Counted from the stretch's first letter, positions 35,241 through 44,533 are shown. The stretch is DNA of 64,000 bases from Belnapia moabensis DSM 16746 (GCF_000745835.1 NZ_JQKB01000015.1:1-64000); one strand, 5' to 3'. Notes: generated by a model not told the origin, from the sequence alone. Made by a program: numbers and translations.

Positions 35241-36110
35241 CTATGCGGCCCGCACCGCGAGGCTGCGCGGCAGCAGGCGCTGCGTCTCCAGAAGGATGAC
35301 GGCGCGGAGGCCCTCGGCGCCCGGGCAGGGCGGAATGGCGGCGGCAGCATCGGCGGCGAGGGATTCGAGGCGGGCGATGGCGCCGGGGAGGCCCAGTTGG
35401 AGGACGGCGCTCGGGCGGTGGTGGGCGGCGTCCTGGCCGGTGGGCTTGCCGAGCTCCTCCTCGTCGGAGACGGCGTCGCGGATGTCGTCGGCGACCTGGT
35501 AGGCCTCGCCGAGACGGTCGCCGAGAAGGCGCCATGCGTCCGGGTCGGCGCCCGCGGCGGCGGCGCCGGCGGCGGTGGCGGCGGCGAAGAGGGAGCCGGT
35601 CTTCTGCCGCTGGTATTCGGTGAGGTCGCAGCGGGGCTCGCTTTCCCAGCCCTGGCCGGCGACGATGCCCGTCGGCATGCCGACGGAATCGCCGATGGTC
35701 AGCATCAGCGGGCCGAGGCGCTGCGGCGCGGCGGCGGCGGCGCGGGCCATCATCTGGAAGGCGAGGACGATGAGGGCGTCGCCGGCGAGCACGGCCAGAG
35801 GTTCGTCGAAGGCGCGGTGCAGACTTGGCTTGCCGCGGCGGGTGGCGGCGTCGTCGAAGCAGGGCAGGTCGTCATGCACGAGGGAGGCGCAGTGCAGGAG
35901 TTCGATGGCGGCGCCGGCGGACTCCGCGAGGCCGGGCTGGTCGTCGCCGACCGCGCCGGCGACGGCAAGGACGAGGCGCGGGCGGAGGCGGGCGCCGCGG
36001 GGGAAGACGGCGTAGCGCATGGCCTCGGCGAGGCGGGGCGGGCTGCCGGGGCCTTCGGCGAGGGCGATGGCGGCGTTGAGGGCTCGTTCGATCCGCGTCA
36101 CGGCGTCCAT
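35241..36110 (-). CDS. crtE: Geranylgeranyl diphosphate synthase
   Basis: A 289-residue trans-prenyltransferase that makes GGPP for both carotenoids and the bacteriochlorophyll tail. The first aspartate motif is LVHDDLPCFDD (D80, D81, D86, D87) and the second is YQVADDIRDAVSD. KTGSLFAAATAAGA and the GQGWES region are also conserved. It is preceded by GGGGAGG and is divergent from crtD across a 65-bp region carrying PpsR-type sites. It leads the superoperon that ends in puf. Confidence 0.94.
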   Translation of the reverse strand: MDAVTRIERALNAAIALAEGPGSPPRLAEAMRYAVFPRGARLRPRLVLAVAGAVGDDQPGLAESAGAAIELLHCASLVHDDLPCFDDAATRRGKPSLHRAFDEPLAVLAGDALIVLAFQMMARAAAAAPQRLGPLMLTIGDSVGMPTGIVAGQGWESEPRCDLTEYQRQKTGSLFAAATAAGAAAAGADPDAWRLLGDRLGEAYQVADDIRDAVSDEEELGKPTGQDAAHHRPSAVLQLGLPGAIARLESLAADAAAAIPPCPGAEGLRAVILLETQRLLPRSLAVRAA

Positions 36111-36131
36111 GGCGACCTCCCCTGCCTTGAT

Positions 36132-36175
36132 TGTAAGGCTTGATTGTCAGTCAAAAGTGTCATCTTTAATGGACA
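36132..36175. promoter_or_regulatory. Divergent crtE/crtD promoter with PpsR/CrtJ sites
   Basis: TGTCATCTTTAATGGACA (36158-36175) is a perfect TGTC-N10-GACA match. Eight bp away, TGTAAGGCTTGATTGTCA (36132-36149) fits TGT-N12-ACA with one mismatch. The 8-bp spacing equals that in front of bchC. The perfect site abuts the crtD start codon. Confidence 0.82.
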
Positions 36176-37729
36176 ATGGCGTCAACGACTAATCCTGCCG
36201 ATGCGCGAGTGGTGGTGATCGGGGCCGGGATCGCCGGGCTGGCGGCGGCCGTGCTGCTGGCGGCGCGGGGGCTCGACGTGACGGTGCTCGAGCGTGCGCC
36301 GGCGCCGGGCGGGAAGATGCGGGAGGTCCCTGTGGGCGATGCGCGCATCGATGGCGGGCCGACGGTCTTCACCATGCGCTGGGTCTTCGAGGAGCTCTTC
36401 GCCGAGGCGGGGGCCTCGCTCGATGAGCATGTCGGGCTGCGCCCGGTCTCGGTGCTGGCGCGGCATGCCTGGGGCGAGCGGGAAAGGCTCGACCTGTTCG
36501 CCGATATCGGGGCATCGGCCGATGCGATTGGGCGGTTCGCGGGGGCGGCGGAGGCGCGCGGGTATCGCGAGTTCTGCGAGCGGGCGCGGAAGATCTACCG
36601 GACGCTGGAGGAGCCGTTCATCCGCGCGGCGCGGCCGACGCCCCTGTCGCTGGCGGCGGGGGCAGGGCTGCGCGGGCTCTCCGACATGTGGGGCGTCTCG
36701 CCCTTCGCCACGCTCTGGAAGGAGCTGGGGAAGCATTTCCGCGATGCGCGGCTGCGCCAGCTCTTCGGGCGCTATGCGACCTATTGCGGATCCTCGCCCT
36801 TCCAGGCGCCGGCCACCCTGATGCTCGTCGCGCATGTGGAGCAGGCGGGGGTGTGGCTGGTCGATGGCGGGATGCATCGGCTGGCGCTGGCGCTCGCGGG
36901 GCTGGCGGAGGCCAAGGGGGCGCGGTTCCGCTACGGCGCCGGGGTGCGGGAGATCGAGGCGCAGGACGGGCGGGTATCGGGCGTCGTGCTGCGGAGCGGC
37001 GAGCGGATCGGGGCGGAGGCGGTCATCGCCAATGCCGATCTGGAGGCGCTGGCGGGCGGGTTGCTCGGGGCGGCGGCGCAGGGCGCGGTCGAGAGGCCGG
37101 CGGCGGAGCGGAGCCTGTCGGCGATGACCTGGTGCCTGGAGGCCAGGGCTTCGGGCTTTCCGCTGGCGCGGCATACGGTGTTCTTCTCGCGCGACTACGA
37201 GGCGGAGTTCCGCGACATCTTCGGGCGCGGGCGGCTGCCCTCGGCGCCCACCGTCTATGTCTGCGCGCAGGACCGCAACGATGCGGGGGCCGGGCCCGAT
37301 GGGCCGGAGCGGCTGCTCGTGCTGACCAATGCGCCGGCGCTCGGCGACCGGCGCGCCTTCACCGCCGAGGAGACCGCATCATGCGAGAGGAACAGCTTCG
37401 ACCTGCTGCGGCGCTGCGGGTTGCAGGTGGAACGGCGGCCGGAGGCGACGGTGCTGACCACGCCGCTGGGCTTCGAGCGGCTCTTCCCGGCGACGGGCGG
37501 GGCGCTCTACGGCCGGGCACTGCATGGCTGGGCGAGCAGCTTCGGCCGGCCGGGGGCGGCGACGCGGCTGCCGGGGCTCTACCTGGCGGGGGGGAGCGTG
37601 CATCCGGGGCCGGGCGTGCCGATGGCGGCGATGTCGGGGCGGCTGGCGGCGGCGCAGCTGCTTGGGCACCTGGATTCGACCGCGCGGTCGCGCCGGACGG
37701 CTATGCCTGGTGGTATGTCGACGCGCTGA
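36176..37729 (+). CDS. crtD: Methoxyneurosporene (hydroxycarotenoid 3,4-) dehydrogenase
   Basis: A 517-residue FAD enzyme of the CrtI/CrtD desaturase family, introducing the C3,4 double bond. The dinucleotide motif VVVIGAGIAGLAAAVLLAAR lies at residues ~12-31, then 'APAPGGKMREVPVGDARIDG' and the C-terminal 'GSVHPGPGVPMAAMSGRLAA'. The tail STARSRRTAMPGGMSTR is typical for CrtD, which supports the frame to its stop. The ATG has no visible Shine-Dalgarno and is directly next to a PpsR site, suggesting a leaderless transcript or weak initiation. The 3' end overlaps crtC. Confidence 0.94.
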   Translation: MASTTNPADARVVVIGAGIAGLAAAVLLAARGLDVTVLERAPAPGGKMREVPVGDARIDGGPTVFTMRWVFEELFAEAGASLDEHVGLRPVSVLARHAWGERERLDLFADIGASADAIGRFAGAAEARGYREFCERARKIYRTLEEPFIRAARPTPLSLAAGAGLRGLSDMWGVSPFATLWKELGKHFRDARLRQLFGRYATYCGSSPFQAPATLMLVAHVEQAGVWLVDGGMHRLALALAGLAEAKGARFRYGAGVREIEAQDGRVSGVVLRSGERIGAEAVIANADLEALAGGLLGAAAQGAVERPAAERSLSAMTWCLEARASGFPLARHTVFFSRDYEAEFRDIFGRGRLPSAPTVYVCAQDRNDAGAGPDGPERLLVLTNAPALGDRRAFTAEETASCERNSFDLLRRCGLQVERRPEATVLTTPLGFERLFPATGGALYGRALHGWASSFGRPGAATRLPGLYLAGGSVHPGPGVPMAAMSGRLAAAQLLGHLDSTARSRRTAMPGGMSTR

Positions 37730-38592
37730 GCGACGATGGCCGGCACGGGCTGACGATCATCGCCTTTCTCGGCAGCGTCTTCTCGCCCTACTACGCGATG
37801 GCGCGGCGGCGGGGGGTGGCGGACCCGCTGCATCATTCGGGGCTGAATGTCGCGCTCTACGGCGCGCCGCGGCGCTGGGCGATGACGGAGCGCGGGCGCC
37901 AATCGGTGCGGCGGAGCGCCGCCACGTTGCAGCTCGGGCCGAGCGCGTTGGAGTGGGATGGCGAGGTGCTGACCATCCGCATCGAGGAGGTGACGGCGCC
38001 GATCCCCTCGCGGCTGCGGGGCGTGGTGCGCGTCAGGCCGGCGGGGATCAATCTGCGGCGCTTCCTGCTGGATGCGGCGGGGCGGCATCGCTGGCAGCCG
38101 ATCGCGGCGGTGGGGCGGGCGGAGGTCGAGTTCGAGAAGCCGGGGCTCGCCTGGTCGGGGGCGGCCTATTTCGACACGAATGACGGGGATGCGCCGCTGG
38201 AGCGTGACTTCGTCGAATGGGACTGGTGCCGGGCGCCGCTCCGCGAGGGGGCGGCGATCCTCTACAATGCCGAGCGGCGGGACGGGACGCGGCAGTCGCT
38301 CGCCTTGCGCGTCGATGCGGGGGCGCAGGTGCGCGAGATGGCGGTGCCCTCCCCTGCCCTGCTGCCGCGCACGCGCTGGGGCATCCGCAGGCCGACGGGG
38401 GTGGATGCGGGGCATCAGCCGCGCGTCGTGCAGGTGCTGGAGGATGCGCCCTTCTACGCGCGCTCCGTCGTCGAGACGCATCTCTGTGACGAGCGGGCGA
38501 CGGCGGTGCATGAGAGCCTGATGCTCGACCGCTTCGCGGCGCTGCCGATCCAGATGATGCTGCCCTTCAAGATCCCGCGGCGCTGGGTCTAG
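37669..38592 (+). CDS. crtC: Carotenoid 1,2-hydratase (hydroxyneurosporene synthase), start unclear
   Basis: This protein adds water to the C1,2 double bond of neurosporene/lycopene-type carotenoids. Conserved sequence begins at PGFDRAVAPDGYAWWYVDAL and continues SDDGRHGLTIIAFLGSVFSP, 'DPLHHSGLNVALYGAP', 'FVEWDWCRAPLREGAAILYN' to the end MLPFKIPRRWV. There is no ATG, GTG or TTG in frame between an implausible ATG at 37381 and the ATG at 37798, which is downstream of the conserved start. The coordinate given is the first conserved codon. Translation may use an unusual start coupled to crtD, or a frameshift from it. Confidence 0.85.
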   Translation, partial: PGFDRAVAPDGYAWWYVDALSDDGRHGLTIIAFLGSVFSPYYAMARRRGVADPLHHSGLNVALYGAPRRWAMTERGRQSVRRSAATLQLGPSALEWDGEVLTIRIEEVTAPIPSRLRGVVRVRPAGINLRRFLLDAAGRHRWQPIAAVGRAEVEFEKPGLAWSGAAYFDTNDGDAPLERDFVEWDWCRAPLREGAAILYNAERRDGTRQSLALRVDAGAQVREMAVPSPALLPRTRWGIRRPTGVDAGHQPRVVQVLEDAPFYARSVVETHLCDERATAVHESLMLDRFAALPIQMMLPFKIPRRWV

Positions 38593-38696
38593 TCCTTCCG
38601 CTTGTCGCGCTTCAGCCGGATCAGCTCCCAGACCGCGAGGCCGAGGACGAGAAGGAGGATCAGTGCCCATTCGAACTGGGCCAGGGCTTCCATCAT
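38589..38696 (-). CDS. 35-residue single-helix membrane peptide
   Basis: A short frame with two tandem ATG codons encodes MMEALAQFEWALILLLVLGL, then AVWELIRLKRDKRKD. This is a hydrophobic helix of about 18 residues followed by a strongly positive tail, predicting an N-out, C-in membrane peptide. It converges on crtC and its stop overlaps that of crtC. The composition resembles tiny accessory membrane subunits such as CcmD-like or antenna-assembly peptides; I cannot name a family. The clean hydrophobic/basic layout argues for a real gene. Confidence 0.55.
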   Translation of the reverse strand: MMEALAQFEWALILLLVLGLAVWELIRLKRDKRKD

Positions 38697-38816
38697 CGGC
38701 TGGCCGCCTCACAACGGTGTGAAGCGTCGATCAGCGGCATGGCAGTCATATATCACCTGTCGCTTGACGTTCGGCCCCGGTTCGGGGTCGGGCCCTTGAG
38801 ATAGGGAGGATATTCC

Positions 38817-39602
38817 ATGGCCAAAGCCTGGACGACCGACGCCTCTGCGACCCGTGCCGGGCCCGCCATCCGCACGATCGGCACCGCCGACCTGCGCGAG
38901 GCGCTGCGGGAAGGGCTCGACGATTTTCTGGCATCGCCGACGCAGCTCGCCTTCCTCTGCGTGCTCTATCCCGTGGTCGGGCTGGTGGCGGCGCGGGCGA
39001 TGGCGGGCGGTGAGCTGCTGCCGTTGCTCTTCCCGCTGATCGCGGGGCTCTCGCTGGTGGGGCCGGTGGCGGCCGTCGGACTTTACGAGATCAGCCGGCG
39101 GCGGGAGGCAGGGCAGCCGGCGAGCTGGCTCAATGCCTTCGACGTGCTGCGCAGCCCGTCCTTCTTCTCGATTGCGGCGATGGGCGTGCTGGTGATGGCG
39201 ATTTTCGTCGCTTGGCTCTTCGCGGCGCGGGCGATCTTCGAGGCGACGGTGGGGCCGGTGCCGGGCTCCATCGGCGAGCTGGCGTGGATCGCCTTCAACA
39301 CGCCGGAGGGGCATCGGCTGATCCTCATCGGCAACCTGGTCGGCTTCGTGTTGGCGGTCGCGGTGCTGATGCTGACGGTGGTGTCGGTGCCGATGCTGCT
39401 CGACCGGAATGTCAGCGTGGGAACGGCGATCCAGACCTCGGTGCGCGCCTGCCTCGCCAATCCGGTGACGATGGCGGTCTGGGGCTTGCTCGTCGTCGCG
39501 CTGCTGCTGCTGGGGAGCCTACCGGCCTTCATCGGGCTGGCGGTGGTGATGCCGCTGCTCGGGCATGCCACCTGGCATCTCTACCGGCGCGTCGTCGCCT
39601 GA
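38817..39602 (+). CDS. DUF2189 integral membrane protein
   Basis: A 261-residue protein with about six hydrophobic helices and the DUF2189 layout: a charged N-terminus with 'TIGTADLREALREGLDDFLA', 'FPLIAGLSLVGPVAAVGLYE' followed by ISRRREAG, and 'NVSVGTAIQTSVRACLANPV' near the end. The family is of unknown function and is often near cytochrome or photosynthesis genes in alphaproteobacteria (recalled, not checked). AGGGAGG is 8 nt before the ATG. It is the last intact gene before the IS-rich region. Confidence 0.85.
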   Translation: MAKAWTTDASATRAGPAIRTIGTADLREALREGLDDFLASPTQLAFLCVLYPVVGLVAARAMAGGELLPLLFPLIAGLSLVGPVAAVGLYEISRRREAGQPASWLNAFDVLRSPSFFSIAAMGVLVMAIFVAWLFAARAIFEATVGPVPGSIGELAWIAFNTPEGHRLILIGNLVGFVLAVAVLMLTVVSVPMLLDRNVSVGTAIQTSVRACLANPVTMAVWGLLVVALLLLGSLPAFIGLAVVMPLLGHATWHLYRRVVA

Positions 39603-39686
39603 GCTGCGCAGCACTACCTGGGCATTGTTGCGGCTGATGTGCGTTGTCTGAACTGGGCTGGGACGGCTTGGTTTGGGGAGGCGTAC

Positions 39687-40115
39687 GATGGGCCGCACGG
39701 TGCCGGATTTGGACAGCTGGCTGGAGCAGTTCCTGGCCGCGCTTGGGCACATCATGGAAGCGGCGGCTATGGGTGCCGCTCTATTGGCGCGGGCTGCTGG
39801 GTCCGAGCGAGCGTAAGAGCCTGCAGCCGATGGCGGCGGCGTGCCTGGGGCTGAGCGGGCATGACCAGTTGCAGCACTTCAACGCCAGCCCGACCTGGGA
39901 CGATGCGCATCCGGGTCGGCGATGGCGCGGTCTGGGCCAACAACCGGCACCTGCCGGGAGAGGAGGTGTGGCTGGTGGGTGGATGATGATGCTTGAACGG
40001 CGAGCGCAAGTACGACCTGTCCAACCTGCCGCCCCGGGCCTCGCTCCGTGTCCTGGCCGCGGCCATCAAGGCGTGCTGGGTCTGCGAGCAGGCGCACCAG
40101 CAACTTGGGGTGACA
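39687..40115 (+). pseudogene. IS701-type transposase remnant
   Basis: Scattered short frames read parts of a DDE transposase: MGRTVPDLDSWLEQFLAAL at the front, 'AVWANNRHLPGEEVWLV'-like text in the middle, and 'RKYDLSNLPPRASLRVLAAA' with IKACWVCEQAHQQL at the end, which are IS701-type blocks. They are in different frames and lack long internal parts, so the gene is dead. It marks the left edge of the accessory region inserted beside the photosynthesis genes. Confidence 0.7.
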
Positions 40116-40140
40116 CGGCGAAAGTGGTCCGGCTCTGGTG

Positions 40141-40341
40141 TTAGGGTTTCGGCAGATCGAGGCGCTTGCGCAGCCTGGCCGCGAAGTCCGCGCTGAAGCT
40201 GAGGCACCAGCGCCGGATGTCCTCGTGGCTGACCACTATGCCCCGCTCAGCCAGGATCAACTCGGCATCGCGCAGGCTCAGGCTGAACGGATGGTAGAGC
40301 CAGACGACATGATGGGTGACCGCAGCCGAGAAGCGGTAGCC
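40141..40341 (-). pseudogene. IS6-type transposase N-terminal fragment
   Basis: About 66 residues match the beginning of IS6/IS26-type transposases: GYRFSAAVTHHVVWLYHPFS, LSLRDAELILAERGIVVSHE, then IRRWCLSFSADFAARLRKR. The catalytic DDE part is absent; the frame ends after 'LDLPKP'. A truncated insertion-sequence remnant. Confidence 0.75.
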
Positions 40342-40916
40342 CGGGGTAGATGGGAGGCCAGCTCGACATCCAGCCAGCTTGTCCGACCTCTTCGTTCCGG
40401 CCAGTGCGCAACGACGTGACAATGCCCGTCAGCCTCAACGGTCTTCAATGGCCAGCGAGGACGGACGAGGCGGGACGCTTGCCTATCGCCGCGTTGGCGC
40501 AAAAGCCTCTCGGATCTGACGCGAGGAAACGTATGTCCAGATGGCAGCATGATCCTGCCAGGCGCTGTGCCACTCGGTCCAACATGACTATCGCTTCAAC
40601 AAATTGGCAGTCTGACGGAGATTGAGACCGAGCTTATCCAGGCCGCCAAGCTGTCCGACAGATGGGGACCACCCCCCACAACCGCCTCGCGTCAGGCGAA
40701 GCAGGTGCCGGTGGTCACCGTGCTCGACAAGCCGATGCAAACCGCCTCTTACAGTGTGCTGGCTGGCACCAAGGAGCAACAGACGGGCGACAACACCGAG
40801 GGCCCGATTCCGTCTCAATTATCTCAGGCGTTGCGATCATCGAGCAACCAACGCGGCATCGTCCAGAGACACATCAAAGGCATATACGCACCACGTCACT
40901 ACTAAGGAACCGAACG
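40342..40916. other. Scrambled region of IS debris without a recognisable gene
   Basis: Base composition drops below that of the neighbouring photosynthesis genes. Short frames exist, including a 66-codon plus-strand one at 40705-40905 (MPVVTVLDKPMQTASYSVLA...), but none shows a family motif or a good ribosome-binding site. I read it as fused fragments of mobile DNA leading into the carbonic anhydrase promoter. Confidence 0.5.
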
Positions 40917-41672
40917 ATGTTTGGGCGCCTCTGCCTCTGCTGTGGTGAAGCATCTCATCCTGCCAAATCTCAAAGTCGGCGCGGCATCCTGGCAGGCGGG
41001 ATAGCCGCTACGCTTGCTGCAATCAGCTTGAATTGCTCAAGCTCGCAAGCAGCCCAGCCTACCACGCAAACCTCACTGACACCCGATCAGGCCTTGGGTC
41101 TGCTGAAGGCCGGCAATGCCGAGTACCAGCACGGCACGCACACCATTCCCGCACACGGCCGCCAACGTCGAGCCGAGCTGGCCAAAGGTCAAGCGCCGTT
41201 TGCCGTGCTGGTTGGTTGCTCCGACAGCCGTGTTCCGCCCGAGCTACTGTTCGGTCGCGGTCTCGGAGAGCTATTTATCGTGCGCAATGCCGGAAACACG
41301 GTTGACACTACAGCACTGGGCAGCATCGAGTATGGCGTCGGCGTGTTGGGCTGCCCGTTGGTGGTCGTGCTGGGTCATGAGGGGTGCGGCGCCGTCGCTG
41401 CCGCAATGCAAGTTGTCGAGCGCAACGGCACCTTTCCTGGTGTGATAGGTGAGATGGTTCAGCCCATTGTGCCTGCCGTGTTGGCAGCCCGCCATGAGGA
41501 TGGGAAGATATCTTTGGATGATGCGGTGGTCGCCAATGCCCGCAGGGTTGCACGCCGTTTGCACACGCAGAGCCCGGTGCTGCAAGCAGCAATCAATCAG
41601 CAAAGGCTGAAAATAGTCGCGGCGCGCTACGATCTCGACGATGGCGACGTAACGTGGTTCGAGGACGTGTAA
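40917..41672 (+). CDS. Exported beta-carbonic anhydrase
   Basis: A 251-residue zinc enzyme interconverting CO2 and bicarbonate. Zinc ligands are Cys101 and Asp103 (GCSDSRVPPE) and His154/Cys157 (LGHEGCGAV); the rest of the beta-class core ('LFIVRNAGNTVDTTALGSIEY') is intact. Residues 1-47 form an export signal with a twin-arginine start (SQSRRGILAGGIAATLAAIS), so it acts in the periplasm. AAGGAACC precedes the ATG. The gene sits between insertion-sequence remnants and has lower GC than its surroundings, which suggests acquisition by transfer. Confidence 0.92.
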   Translation: MFGRLCLCCGEASHPAKSQSRRGILAGGIAATLAAISLNCSSSQAAQPTTQTSLTPDQALGLLKAGNAEYQHGTHTIPAHGRQRRAELAKGQAPFAVLVGCSDSRVPPELLFGRGLGELFIVRNAGNTVDTTALGSIEYGVGVLGCPLVVVLGHEGCGAVAAAMQVVERNGTFPGVIGEMVQPIVPAVLAARHEDGKISLDDAVVANARRVARRLHTQSPVLQAAINQQRLKIVAARYDLDDGDVTWFEDV

Positions 41673-41879
41673 TCGAAAGCGGTGGTGTGGTCTTGGCGAG
41701 CAAATTGATCGAGCTGAGGCACAATGAGATGTGTGCGCGGATGCGCCAGAAGGGGCGCATAGCTCGGTGCTGCGAGCTTTGAGCACCCTGAGCGCCACGA
41801 TGCGCACGGAAATCGCCTCGACCGGAACCTTGGGCGTGATGCGGGCAGACTCGTCCCGCATCAAGGCGCTGCGGCATGT

Positions 41880-42790
41880 AGAAGGGTGACAGTGCGCCGC
41901 AGATTGTAGGCCATGCCGGCGAGGCGGACCTGCAGTCCCGCCTTGGCAAGGCCGAGCCAGCGCATTCGGCGCAGGCCATAGCTGTGTTCCCAGGCCCCGA
42001 ACACCTTCTCGATCCGGCATTGGATAGGTTGGACCCTGGCATTATGGGTCTCCAGTTGCCGCAACGATACTGCTCCGCCCCAGGTACCGGTTCCGGCCAC
42101 GGCAGGCTGTCCACCTTTGCGCGGATTGCAGAGGCAGAACGCGAGCCGCCGAAAGCACTGTCGCTGTAAACCTTTCCCAAGTCGCCCGGCAGCACCGCCG
42201 CAAACTCGGCCGCGCCGCGAATGTTCGCCGTGGTGACCTCCAAGCTGCGTACCAAGCCAGCGCCTTCATCGGTTGCCACATGCGCCTTGTAGCCATGCAT
42301 GGGCTTACGCGCCGATGCCCGGCCTAGCGTGCTTCGCCATCACTACGGATGCTGGCCGACGAAGTCAGTGTAGCGTCCACCAGGGTGCCTGGTGCGCACC
42401 ATGACGCCCTTGGCCTCAAGCTGGCGAGTGACGGTCTCGAACAGCATGCGGTCCAGGCCACGATGGACCAGCTTCCAACGGAACCGAACATAGGCCGTCC
42501 GCTCAGGCGTTGGCTCATGGGCAGCGAAACCGCAGAACCGACGGAAGCTGGCGCGATCGTCCAGTGACTCGGCCAGCCGTACATCGGAGAGGTCGTGCCA
42601 AGCCGGCAGCAGCATGGCGCGGAACAGAGCCAGCGGCAGCCAGCCAGGCTCGCTCTTCACCGCGGCCAAGATGCCAATCAGATGGCGGCCAATCCCAGCT
42701 TACTCTACCAACGACGATGACGCCCGCGGCTCCAGACTCATGATGAAATCGTCCCGGCCGATCCGCCGACGCACCATCGTCACCTCTCAC
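41880..42790 (-). pseudogene. IS5-type transposase pseudogene
   Basis: Fragments in at least three frames assemble into one transposase: 'GWLPLALFRAMLLPAWHDLS' with DVRLAESLDDRASFRRFCGF (42340-42670), MHGYKAHVATDEGAGLVRSL with 'KVYSDSAFGGSRS' (to ~42300), and the C-terminal 'KVFGAWEHSYGLRRMRWLGL' plus AKAGLQVRLAGMAYNLRRT (to ~41880). Several frameshifts and an early stop inactivate it. It is a different subgroup from the element at the left edge of the window. Confidence 0.75.
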
Positions 42791-42953
42791 CGATGACGCC
42801 ATGGAATCAGACTATGAGCGCCTAACGGAACTATCATTGGGCGAAGTGCCAAGCAACTCGCGGAGAGTTCGGCGGCGTGGCAGAAGAGAAGTCGGTCATG
42901 GTCGTTTCCTTGGACGTTGAAGCGGCGCCGGATGTTTTGCTGTGACCGGAGGC

Positions 42954-44533
42954 TCAGCCCTTGCGGAGGTTGGTAAAGACCGCCGCTCCGTTGAGAATAC
43001 CAGTGACGTTGCGGCGATAGGCGCTCGGCTGTCGGAACAGTCCCAGCGGAACATAGGGCACTACCTCCTCCGCGGTAGTTTGCAACTCCCGCGCGATGCG
43101 TCGCTGCTCCGCCTCGTCAGAGGCCGCCAGCCACTCCGCCCGCAGCGCCTCCAGCCGCGCGCTCTCGGGCCAGCCAGTCGAGGCCCGCAGGCCGTTCGCG
43201 CGAAGGAAGTTGTGCGTGGGCGGGATCCACTGATCCATTCCCGCCCAGTAGGCGCAGTAGCAACTCCACCCCCCCTCGGAGATTGGATTGCGGCTGTTAA
43301 TGCGCGACAGGACCGTGCCCCAATCCGTCGTGACGTAGTCCACGTTGAAACCCAATCCTACGAGCGTCGCCCTCACCACCTCGCAAGCTGTGCTGATGCG
43401 CGGCACGTCTGCGCCGACGAGGAAGACGACCTTCTCGCCCTTGTAGCTGGTCGCCGCCAACTCCCGTCTCAGCCCGTCGAGGGACGCTGCCTCCGCCCGT
43501 CCGAAGTCAGGCACCGTCGCCATTGGCGAGCCTGGCGGGAAGAATCCCACATTAGCCTGCCAATAGTCTGGGTCCATGCCGCCGACTGCCGCCATGATGT
43601 CGGTCTGGTTTATTGCCCGCAGCACGATGCGGCGGATTGCTGGATCTTTGAAAGGTGGGTGCAGGTGATTGAAGCGGAAGCAGCCAATCATGCCGGTCCG
43701 CTCCTTCACCTCCACCACGACGTTACGCGACCGCCGCAGCGCCGGCAGCAAGTCGATCAGCGGTTGCTCCACCCAGTCCGCATCACCCGTCTGCAAAGCC
43801 GCCACGGCGGTCGCCGGATCCGTGACGTTGAAGACCACGCGCTCCACATGGGCCACGCGAGGGCCGGCGGTGAAGCTCGGCGTGCCGTCTGCGCGCGGTA
43901 CGTAACCCTCATGCCGGGCATAGGCCACTCGGGCACCTGCTATGCGCTCGTCTTGCAGAAAGCGGAAAGGACCGGAGCCGACCACCTCGGTCACCTGCCG
44001 GAAGGGGTCGGTCTCGGCCAGTCGCTGCGGCATGATCGCTGGTACCAGGCTGCTCGAGCGGCCTAGCGCCACGGGCAGCAGCGGGAAGGGACGCTTCAGC
44101 CGAAAAACCAGCGTGCGGTCCTCCGGCGCAGCGATCTCGTTCGTCGCGTCCATTAAAGCCTGCCCGAAGGCGTCGCGCACGCCCCAGCGCCGGAGGGAGG
44201 CTGCGCAGTCCCGCGCCAACACCTTCGCGCCGTCGTGGAAGACCAGTCCGTCCCGCAGCGTTAGCCTCCAGGTCAGGCCGCCATCCTCCACCACGTGGCC
44301 CGCCACCATCTGTGGGTGGGGCTGCAACTGCTCGTCCAGTCCGTAGAGAGTGTCGAAGACCGCTAATGCGTGGGTCCGGGTAGTGTAGGCGGTCGAGAAA
44401 GTCGGATCGACCACTGCCACATCCGCTAGGGCACGAAATTCAGCAGGCGGGAGACCTGGGATCGCGCAACGCGTGGCGCGGCCAACGCCGCGATCAGACC
44501 CGCTGTCCCCTTGAGTAAATTCCGCTTGCGCAT
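42954..44533 (-). pseudogene. Peptide-type ABC transporter substrate-binding protein, frameshifted
   Basis: The signal peptide (MRKRNLLKGTAGLIAALAAP, ATG at 44533 after GGAGGTGATCACC) runs into RLLNFVP and then a stop. The mature protein continues in another frame as ADVAVVDPTFSTAYTTRTHA and stays open for 488 residues, with the family-5 extracellular solute-binding motifs ('LTWRLTLRDGLVFHDGAKVL', 'VVGSGPFRFLQDERIAGARV'). A single missing base near 44433 separates the halves, where relatives read FVP-Q-ADLAVLDP. No permease or ATPase genes accompany it. It is a pseudogene or a base-calling error; its surroundings of IS debris favour decay. Confidence 0.75.

Noticed and set aside
36688-37668. 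Upstream extension of the crtC frame from an ATG at 37381 or earlier
   Set aside because: The sequence is a Gly/Ala/Arg-rich shadow of crtD and resembles no CrtC N-terminus. It is used only to show that crtC lacks a proper start.
40705-40905. 66-codon plus-strand frame before the carbonic anhydrase
   Set aside because: No homology signal I recognise and no clear ribosome-binding site, inside IS debris; not supported as a gene.
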